From Cheilinus undulatus (lineage: Eukaryota > Chordata > Actinopteri > Labriformes > Labridae), in NCBI RefSeq assembly GCF_018320785.1, contig NC_054869.1, positions 31,536,289-31,600,288 of the forward strand: a stretch of DNA of 64,000 nucleotides. The letters run 5' to 3'. Position 1 is the first letter of the stretch. Each line of letters starts with the position of its first letter. Positions 50,346-64,000 of this stretch are shown one piece after another. The position numbers and the translations under genes are program-made. A model generated the notes under the pieces. The model worked only from the letters and a program-made list of their open reading frames with translations, had not been told where the DNA came from and did no database searches.

Positions 50346-53300
50346 TCAACACTGCATCAAAAGAGCATTCGACTTTCTAACCGTGGAAGCAATTGCTGTC
50401 ATGAAATAGGCCTCATGGAAGAGGTAAAGGCAATGGGACTTTAGTATACTGAGGAGAAAACAGGATAGTTAGAAAAGTTCACATCAATGACAGGCAATTC
50501 TGCAATCCTTGACTCACCCACTTCTTATGGGCAGACGTTAAAACAGTGGGTTTGTTTCTATGCAGACAATTTTAGCATGTTTAGGTGTAGGTCTCCGGAT
50601 TAAAAATATGCATCTTTAAAATTTTAAATGGTTGCCTAGTTTCAAAATGGCACTTTTTAAGGCCTTTCACACAAAGGTTACTTGGACCTGTGATATAGAC
50701 ATTAAAATTAAAACAACACAAATAAAGCATAAAGGCAGAGACATAAGTTAAAGTGAGGAGCAATGTCACCTTAAAAGCTGATAGCTAATGGCACCATGCT
50801 TCAAACAATCAGACTAAACAACAGCTGCCATTATTGTACATTTCACCTGCATGTGTTCAGCAAAGCAGGCCAAATAGAGAGGAGTTTGGTCCCTGTTTCT
50901 TTAAAGTGAACAGCTGATATCAAGCTGAATGATAAGCCATGGTGTGAATTAGCTGAAAAATGATTTCTTTAAATCCAAATCAATCAAAGTGTTACAGGGC
51001 ATACACTCAAAACACAATCACTTCTTAGAAACCCCGACCATGGCAGAGTCCATCAGTTTTCACCTCAGTGTAGTTGACAAAAATGGAGTCAGAAGTAGCA
51101 GAAAGGCACTCAGTTTTTTCCTACAAGCCAACAGATGAAAATCCAGGAGAAAAATATGAACAAATTATTGACTGCTTTTTTTTTCAGACAAAGAGTCCAG
51201 GCAGGATATGTAGTTCTGGTTGACCTCCAAATACCAACTACACAGTTTCACAGAAACGTGTCAGACAGAGTCCAGTAAGCAGCCACAAGAGTCTGAGCTG
51301 ACGGGCAGAACCAGGAGCAAAGGTCAGACTGCAGGGAGGGCACCGAGGGTGATGCTGTTAAGATTGTTCAAACACGGAATCAAACATAAACATGCACACG
51401 CCTGTTACAGAAGAGTTACAAGAAATGAAATACATAAATATTTCTGACTGAATACAGTAGGTAAACAAGTCATGACAAGTGGAATGTATATAAACCCATT
51501 TTTTTAGAGAATGATGAGAAAATTGCTACAACCATTACATCTGACCTGTTATAGACAGCAGCTAGCTAGCTTACCATAAAGACTTAAAACAAGGATAACA
51601 CTTGGTTAAACTCTGTTGAGATGTAAAAGTCAAATTAACTAGCCCTAAGCCCATTAGTTAACATGTTATATTCCTCTTAACATAGAAGAAAGCGATATGA
51701 ACAACAAAAAATTGTTTTGCACTGCCAGATGTTGTCACAGGCACATGAAAATACACTGCTAATAGTAATGATTTTAACGAATTGAGGTCATTTCCTCATA
51801 TTTTCAGACTTTATGCTAAGCTAAACTGAATGTATCTTTGACTTTAGCTGTCCACATAACTTTAATGCCATTGTCTTTATATGTAATACATTTTCTGCAT
51901 ATTAGGGCCTGTGTCTTTTTATGATGCCCCCCCCCCACCACACAGTTTCAGAGCATTTCTCACTGGTGTTTGATAGGTTTCAAAAGTTAACTTCTTCTTA
52001 CCTCACTAGTGAACATTTTGTTACTTTTAAATGTGCTTATCATTATCTTTATATCAAGGAAATTGGACCAAGAAAACATGAAAGTAATGTTAAAAAAAAA
52101 AATATTCGACGATATTTCTTCAGAAAAAAACTAGATTTAGTTCTGCATTTTTTCCCAAATGATTATTTTCCTTTCATGTTGCTACTCTGGGTCGAACTGT
52201 TGGCCAAAACATGCCTCCAAGATTGGCAGTGATATTGCAACATTTGGTCCATATCTGTATGCTTAGCATGAGCCTAAATGAGCCTTTAGTGACATTGATG
52301 AGCCTGGCAGTATCGCCAGGTGATGCTGATGCCATTCATGCACTTATGACGTTGAGTGCTGAAAAACAGTTGCTCTTATTGTTGTTCTTATTCTTCCTCT
52401 TAACTTTAAATACAGTAGGGGGAAAGTGATGCTTAGCATTCTTTTCATTGTAGATACAATTATAGGCTATTGAGGGAGTATTACAAAGAAAAAAATGCCA
52501 TGACATTTGAAAACAAAGGCAGATTTAATATGAGGTATTAACAGAACTGCCTGAAGATGAGACATGAATACAAACAGAAAATACTGCCTTTAGACCTCAC
52601 ATTTCTGGCTAAAAAAGTGATTAATTTAATCAAAATTTCCACAGTAAGCCTCAGAGAAAAAATCTAACCACATGGTTATGTGTTCATAAAGCCAATCAAT
52701 CAGTTTCCATTATTTTGGTAGTGTTAATTCATTGTCCCTTTCAAAATTCTTTCTACTCTTATGGAAGTTGTAATTATGCACAGTAATGGTGGCATATTTG
52801 AGGGAATCTCTGGTGTTGACAACTTAAGCCAATGCATATGTGCAAAGAATTTTACTCCATGGGGGTTTACTTGAAGCTGGCTGCTAAAGCTAATCCCCAT
52901 CCGATCCTTTATAAGATAGACCATTTTTAAAGCAGGAATAAACACATTTACAATCTGGCACTGGAGGTATCTATAGCTTATTTTTTTTTTCTTTTGCTTT
53001 TGTTTTGGTTAAAAGTGTACTCGGTCTGATTTTTTAAAATTGATTCACCCGTTTAGATTTAATTAAGCCCACAAGTTCTCAGTACATTTTCATTATTGGG
53101 CGCATGGCTGGCCTTACTGACACAATGTAGCTGTTGGCCAGGAAGCAAAAGGCCCACCCCAGCTGCCTGTTTCTTGATTGACAAAGGTTGCTGGAGTCAG
53201 CATTGTAGACCAACATCATCCAGCTTCAAAATGCCTCATCAGAAACCAACATAAGATGTCACCTAGGCTCAATCCCAATACACCCCTTACCTCTACCACT

Positions 53301-54147
53301 ATGTTTTTGTGTCCTGATCCTTGTTGCAGGGGCTACCTGGCCCTTCAAATGGAGATTTTCTTGAGGCACACTCCAAACTGAGTGTTATGGAAAGTCCCAA
53401 AGAATGCCTTGTGAATAATCAGCAAGGTTTTAGATCACAGTCAAATATAAATTATTGTTGTTTTAGTGCATTATGGTCCTTGTGATTTCAAAAAAGTATT
53501 AAAAAAAGACTGCTCGTAGTAGAAATGTCCAGTATTGTCGTGTCTGTTAATGTGAATGCTGTCTACAACTAGTGATGATCTATCAGGATCTAGGACGTTG
53601 TCCCATTTGGTATGGGAGAACATTTTTACCATTACCTCTTCAAACTCTGTTTTAGAAGGGAATTGAGGGGTAGAGGTAAAAGTTAGAAATGGGTTTGAGC
53701 CTCAGACTCCATGGGTGCATTACGCCAAGTTGTAGAATACAGTCATGGCAGATTTTGAACACATTAAAGAAGTTTTTAAGGTAAAAATTTCTAGAGCCAA
53801 TCAGCACTGCAGCTTTTTTTCCCCACAATATTTACATGAATCCAGTAGTAACACTATGAAGTCTTTGCCTTTTTAGTTGAGCATTTATGTTTGTTAAAAA
53901 AAAAAAGAAAACATAAGCATAAAGGGATGTAGACAATGCAGTTATAAGATTCAGTGCACATGGACAACCACTCACTCACAACAAGAAGCCACTCAGTGAA
54001 GAAAATCTCTGTGCTTGGTTCTGCTTGTTGAAGTCCACGACCAGGTAAAATGTCAAAATGTCACTGTCTATTCAAGTTTGCCTGTTTGGTTAGTTCTATT
54101 CAAATCCATTTACATATCAAAAACTGTACATGGGTAGTGGAGAACTC

Positions 54148-58138
<3,991 letters not shown>

Positions 58139-58244
58139 TCAAATCTAAAAACACAGATGAAATATGTATAAAAATTTCAATTTTCTGCAGCCATTTTTTC
58201 AATTCAAGGTCTAGCTTTACTGTAGTTGTTGCATTTTGTATATG

Positions 58245-58905
58245 ATGCTGGCTGTACTTTATAATTACCGACTAATTCAGGAGCTGCTTCATCTTTAACT
58301 GCTAAAATTACCTCCTCTTTTCAATTTTTGTTATTGTTAATAATAGCATGACAAGTTAATTATCATACATAGTTGTTCTTGCTAGTACTACACATACTGA
58401 TGCTATTATTTCTGGGGTGGATGACCTGGTGCTAGGGACCTGCTTGACTAAAGCTGTCCCAACTACAATTATCAGCCTTACATCTACTATCTTTATTATA
58501 TGTGTTTAAGTGAATCTAATAGCTGCTCAGCTTCAACTGCTATAATTACTAATATCAGTCATCTCCATGTCGTTATCATCATTGGATGATCAGTCTTTTT
58601 TCAAGCATGATATAAACTTTAAACACCACACATACTGTTATCATGGTTACTAATATTGTATTGAAGAACAGGACTAAGATGAATTTAAGGCTGTTCATAA
58701 AGAATCTGGCTCTGCTTGAGGCTTCTGCCTGGTAAAAGGAAATTTGTCTTTTCTACTGTAACTTTTCTAAACTCTTTCTTTGTACATAATATAGCTAACA
58801 GAGTATGGTCTTGAGCTGCTCTTTTTATAAAGTGCCTTGAGATGATATTTGTTAGCAATTGCACTATACAAATAAAGTGTGATAAATTGATTGATTGACT
58901 GGAAA
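58245..58905 (+). repeat. LINE-like 3' fragment in a tle intron
   Basis: Ends AAAGTGCCTTGAGATGATAT, then CACTATACAAATAAAGTG and an ATTGATTGATTG tail, typical of fish LINE 3' ends. The middle matches 18396-18500 (TTACATCTACTAT; AACTGCTATAATTACTAATA). No reverse-transcriptase frame is present. Confidence 0.5.
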
Positions 58906-60094
58906 GGTGCTAGCCTCTTTAATAAAACATCAGCTATTTATATTACTGTTTCGCTAATTGCACTAATTAGATCAGGGATGTCACGGCGTGCGGGCCACTT
59001 CCAGCCCATAGGTGCCATGCGAGATGTTAAGGGAAAAAGGTAGACATTTTAAAAAATATATTAATTATCAATATTTACTAACTTAGGTGTTTGAAATACC
59101 AATTTTCACTCATTTTTCATGATCTATCTATAATATAGATAAGAAAGATCATAAAATGATGCAATAAATGAGTTCAATATGGCACACTGGACTCTCTTTA
59201 GAGCAGGGAGGAACATCGTAAAAAGATGCACAGCAGAGCGCACAGCTGCTTCTTCACTGCACACATGCTGTCCAAAAAGAGGCTTATACAGACTAAATGA
59301 TTTTTAAAACTGAAGGAGAAGGATTTATTTTGCCTAAGTTTTTTTTTTTTTAAATTGAATTATTTATTAAGATGAAGACTGTAACCACCATGCAAAGCTG
59401 CACCTCGCTCTCTCATAGAGTCCGATCCAGTCTGCACCTCAGATTTCCCGTTTCCTTCCTTTTGCCTTGTAAAAACAAACTTCCGTCCCTGTGGGGGATT
59501 GAAGCTGCTCCAGGATAACAAATACATTCCCTGCGTAACTGTCTGTCAGCCACAAACGCAGACATCGTCTCTTGTCTCTGGCGAGTGACTCAGTTCAATC
59601 TCCAGCCTGATTTAATCCCTTATTATAACAAATTTGTGATGCCAAACTATTATCAACTACATTTACTTACATACGATTTAATTCTATGTCAACAACAAGT
59701 GCAATCATGATCTTGATCACTTACGTTTAAACGGGACATTGTTTATAACTCCTGTAGCATATTTAACTCCAGGTCTCATCAAATGGTAAAAATTCCTCTC
59801 ATAACGACGAAACAGATTCCTTTTAGCTGAAGATTTATCCTATCCTGGACACAGGCTGTCCTATGACATGAGAGGTTGGCATGTTTAGTCTTGGAGCAGA
59901 GCTAAAAGGCATGAAAATTACACACGGAGATGACCCTGTTCATGACGCGTGCATGGATGTCAGGGGGATTCACAGAGAACGGACATGCAGAAGAACTACT
60001 GTTGGGACACAAATATGTGCTTCAAAGTAAAGTTTTCACTCAGTAGGTGAGGAGCAGTATGTAAGCCCAGCAGTCTGGAATAAATCTAGCAGGA

Positions 60095-60099
60095 TCCTC

Positions 60100-60135
<36 letters not shown>

Positions 60136-60141
60136 TTCTCT
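60095..60141. repeat. (CT)n microsatellite
   Basis: Long CT/TC run interrupted by single T insertions. Confidence 0.9.
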
Positions 60142-60298
60142 CTACCTCCCTCCTTTCTCTCACTCATCTCCTCTCTGGACTCTATGCACTGATCCCAGGC
60201 CAGGTGAAAAAAAAAGGATCAGATCAGATTTTGTGAACAGGTTGCCATTTTAAAGCCATAAACAGTCATGCTGAATGTATAATGAATGTTCCAGTCTT

Positions 60299-60668
60299 GG
60301 GCGGCACGGCAGCACAGTGGTTAGAGCTGTTGCCTCACAACAAGAAGGTTGCTGGTTCGCTTCACGAACAGCGCCTTTCTGTGTGGAGTTTGCATATTCT
60401 CCCCGTGCATGTGTGGGTTCTCTCCGGGTACTCTGGCTTCCTCCCACCACCACCAAAAACATGCTGATTAAGTTAATTGATCACTCTAAATTGGCCGTAA
60501 GTGTGGATGTGAGCGTGCCTGGTTGTCTGTCTCTATATGTTGTCTGTCTCTATATGTCAGCCCTGCGACTGATTGGCAATCAGTCCAGGGTGTACCCCGC
60601 CTCTTGCCCAATGACAGCTGGGATAGCCCCCCCCCCAGAATGGAAAAAGGGGTATAGAAAATGGATGG
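60299..60668 (+). repeat. SINE-like retroelement with GGAT tail, exact 13-bp target-site duplication
   Basis: Head GGCGGCACGGCAGCACAGTG, then GTTAGAGCTGTTGCCTCACA and AGAAGGTTGCTGGTTCGC. The body ends GGGGTATAGAAAATGG-ATGG. ATGTTCCAGTCTT flanks it on both sides (60286-60298 and 60669-60681). It has a local duplication of TGTTGTCTGTCTCTATA at about 60520-60557. Same family as 6328-6643. Confidence 0.85.
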
Positions 60669-60816
60669 ATGTTCCAGTCTTTTAAATTTAGCATTAGTGG
60701 GTCTTAAAAATTAAAAATATGAATAAAAGGCCATGTGATACAAGGGCAGGCATATTAATGCCTGACCTGTTTAGATTATTGGAAAGTAAATCCTGTTTCA
60801 AGTATCAAATATATAC

Positions 60817-60844
<28 letters not shown>
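60817..60844. repeat. (CA)n microsatellite
   Basis: About 13 CA units just left of the TA target of the Tc1 element at 60849. Confidence 0.9.
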
Positions 60845-62411
<1,567 letters not shown>

Positions 62412-62527
62412 TATATACATGCATGTTGCCAAAGTAATAGCCCGGCCTACAGGACATATCATTGGAGCAAATCCAGCCCCTGAGCCTGAATGAGTTTGAC
62501 ACCCCTGAATTACATAAACAGTAAAAC

Positions 62528-62692
62528 AATGTTTTTTTAAAGATTTATTTTGGGGGTTTTGTGCCTTTATTGATAGAGGAGGAGGATGAGAGAGTGGGGA
62601 AGAGACATGGGGGACAGGGCCACAGGCCGGGTTCAAACCCGGGCCACCCGTGTACATAGGGCGCGCCTTGAACCACTAGGCCACATGTACCC
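62528..62692 (-). repeat. tRNA-derived SINE (GGCCTAGTGG family), minus strand, exact 9-bp target-site duplication
   Basis: On the minus strand TGTGGCCTAGTGG is the A box and CCCGGGTTTGAACCCGG the B-box region. The C-rich body and the ATAAAGGCACAAAACCCCC tail are intact. CAGTAAAAC flanks it at 62519-62527 and 62693-62701. The best-preserved copy of its family here. Confidence 0.85.
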
Positions 62693-62809
62693 CAGTAAAA
62701 CTAAATTTAATCATGTTTCTCACTCTTACGTGAAGTCTTGGTCCAGGAGTAATAAAATGTCATCTCACTGTGTACTTGTCCACAATCAAAATGCTGATAA
62801 AGAAACTTG

Positions 62810-63722
62810 ATGTGCCTAAAAACAACCTTTAATGTCAAAGTGAAAATAGATTTCTACAAAGAACTGACAATCGATTAAAAATAAGTAAGTTAAATAAATG
62901 ACTGCAAAATATTCACCCCCTTTAAAGTGACTGACCAAATTCAAATGAGGTGCAGTCAGTTCGTGCTAGTAGTCTTACAATTACTGAAATGGGAAACAAC
63001 TGAGTGCAGTGAATTTGTCTCAGGTGATTGCAGTAGAAAGACACCTGTGTCTGGAAGGTCCAGTCACTGGTTTATCACTATTCCTGGCTACCATCACACC
63101 ATGAAATCAAAGGAAGACTCCAAGCAATTCAGGAAAAAAGGTTATTGAAATGTTTAAGTATAAGTCCAGGGGATCAATACAGTTTTTTAAAGACATTGAA
63201 CATCCCCCAGAGTTCAGTTTAAGTTCTTCGGGCTGATGAGACCAAAATTGTGCTTTTTGGCCATCAGACAAGAAGCTATGTCAGGCAGACACCAGTCACT
63301 GCACATCATTATAAACACACCATCCCTACTGTGAAGCATGGTGATGGCAACATCATGCTGTGGGGATACTTCTTAGCAGCTGCCCCTGGAAGCTTGTAAA
63401 GGTAGAAGATACAAAGAAGAATGGAGTTTAACTGCAGTGTCCAGATGTGCAAGCCTGATTGAGACCTATTCACACGGACTTAGTGTTTTTAATTGGAACC
63501 AAAGGTGGATCTACTAAATACTGACTTGAAGGGGGTGAACATGTATGCAGTCACAAATTTAACATTTTTATTTAATTGACATTACTTTGTAGAAATCTGT
63601 TTTCACTTTGACATTAGAGAGGTTTTTTGGTTGAAAAAGCCAAAATATATTGGCCATGATTACTTTATATATCAATTAAAGGGCAAAACATCCAAGGGGT
63701 TTAATACGTTTTATAGGCCCTG
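62810..63722 (+). mobile_element. Tc1-like transposon (family 3), decayed copy
   Basis: The right end CCAAGGGGTTTAATACG through TTATAGGCCCTG closes at 63722 before TA. Inner text CACTTTGACATTAGAGAGG and AAGAATGGAGTTTAACTGCA matches the copy at 47505-48466. The part between the HGG(D)G-like region (63338-63400) and the C-terminus is deleted, and the left terminal repeat is missing or worn. Confidence 0.7.
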
Positions 63723-63724
63723 TA

Positions 63725-64000
63725 AATTTTTAAGTAAATACATTGCTTATCCTGACAGAATAAAGCCTTTTAGAATTAGGAAAAAGGAAAAGTGAATAAC
63801 TTTGAACCTCACTGACTTCACTCTGGTGTTCATCAAACAAGTGAAATGCTAGTCTAGTTGGGGAACAGTAAATGGGCAGGTTCTTCACATTAACTAACAC
63901 TGATTATGGCAACTGAATATAATGTCACTCAGACAAAATAAAAATAAAAATCCACATCATTAATAAAATGTTAAAATATGTGACTTTTTGGTTAACTTAA
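63725..64000. other. Unassigned sequence at the right edge, presumably tle intron
   Basis: No exon recognised. The next upstream tle exon (WD40 region ending LVR) must lie beyond 64000. Confidence 0.5.

Larger units (their letters stand above)
48467..54147. other. Sequence downstream of the tle stop codon: 3' UTR and intergenic
   Basis: The tle 3' UTR must occupy the right-hand part, but no poly(A) site can be fixed. No other gene recognised. 50185-50345 is rich in GTTTTAGTC/TAGTTTTTGTC units and includes a perfect inverted repeat at 50212-50241. Confidence 0.4.

Noticed and set aside
60275..60685. 136-codon plus-strand open frame
   Set aside because: Reads through the GGAT-tailed SINE-like element; a repeat, not a gene.
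62528..62692. Possible genuine tRNA gene (A and B boxes present)
   Set aside because: The tRNA-like head is followed by the SINE body and tail, is flanked by a target duplication, and recurs at four other places.

Overview
This 64 kb window looks like ordinary, repeat-rich chromosomal DNA of a ray-finned (teleost) fish. Genes are split into short exons with consensus GT/AG splice sites. The repeats are typical fish families: Tc1/mariner, hAT-like elements, tRNA-derived SINEs, a GGAT-tailed SINE-like element and LINE-type 3' ends. There are no bacterial features such as operons or ribosome binding sites.

Two protein genes are clearly readable, both on the minus strand. The first is complete: mccc2, the mitochondrial beta (carboxyltransferase) subunit of 3-methylcrotonyl-CoA carboxylase, in leucine catabolism. 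I could place all 17 coding exons between 38187 (start) and 12504 (stop). Their phases join without a break into 1695 nt, or 564 residues, next to 563 in human. The second is the 3' end of a Groucho/TLE corepressor gene, best matched to tle4. It has four exons between 58094 and 54148, covering the last part of the WD40 propeller. Its 5' exons lie beyond the right edge.

A third, tentative minus-strand gene starts at about 3.7 kb. A CpG-rich block with a CRE-like site and an inverted CCAAT precedes a short signal-peptide-like open frame that ends in a strong splice donor. The rest of that gene would lie off the left edge.

Layout: 1-3.6 kb, old repeats and unassigned sequence; 3.6-3.9 kb, candidate promoter and first exon; 4.1-12 kb, non-coding with SINEs and other repeats; 12.5-38.2 kb, mccc2, whose introns carry Tc1 and hAT-like insertions; 38.3-54.1 kb, intergenic, with a cluster of dead Tc1 elements at 40.3-42.3 and 47.5-48.5 kb; 54.1-58.1 kb, the tle exons; 58.2-63.7 kb, a nested transposon complex.

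I found no undescribed gene system. The main points of interest are the nested and side-by-side hAT insertions with readable target-site duplications, several perfect inverted repeats of 13-17 bp arms, a 19-nt U run directly behind an mccc2 splice donor, a possible overlapping uORF at the mccc2 start, and the candidate first exon at 3.6 kb.
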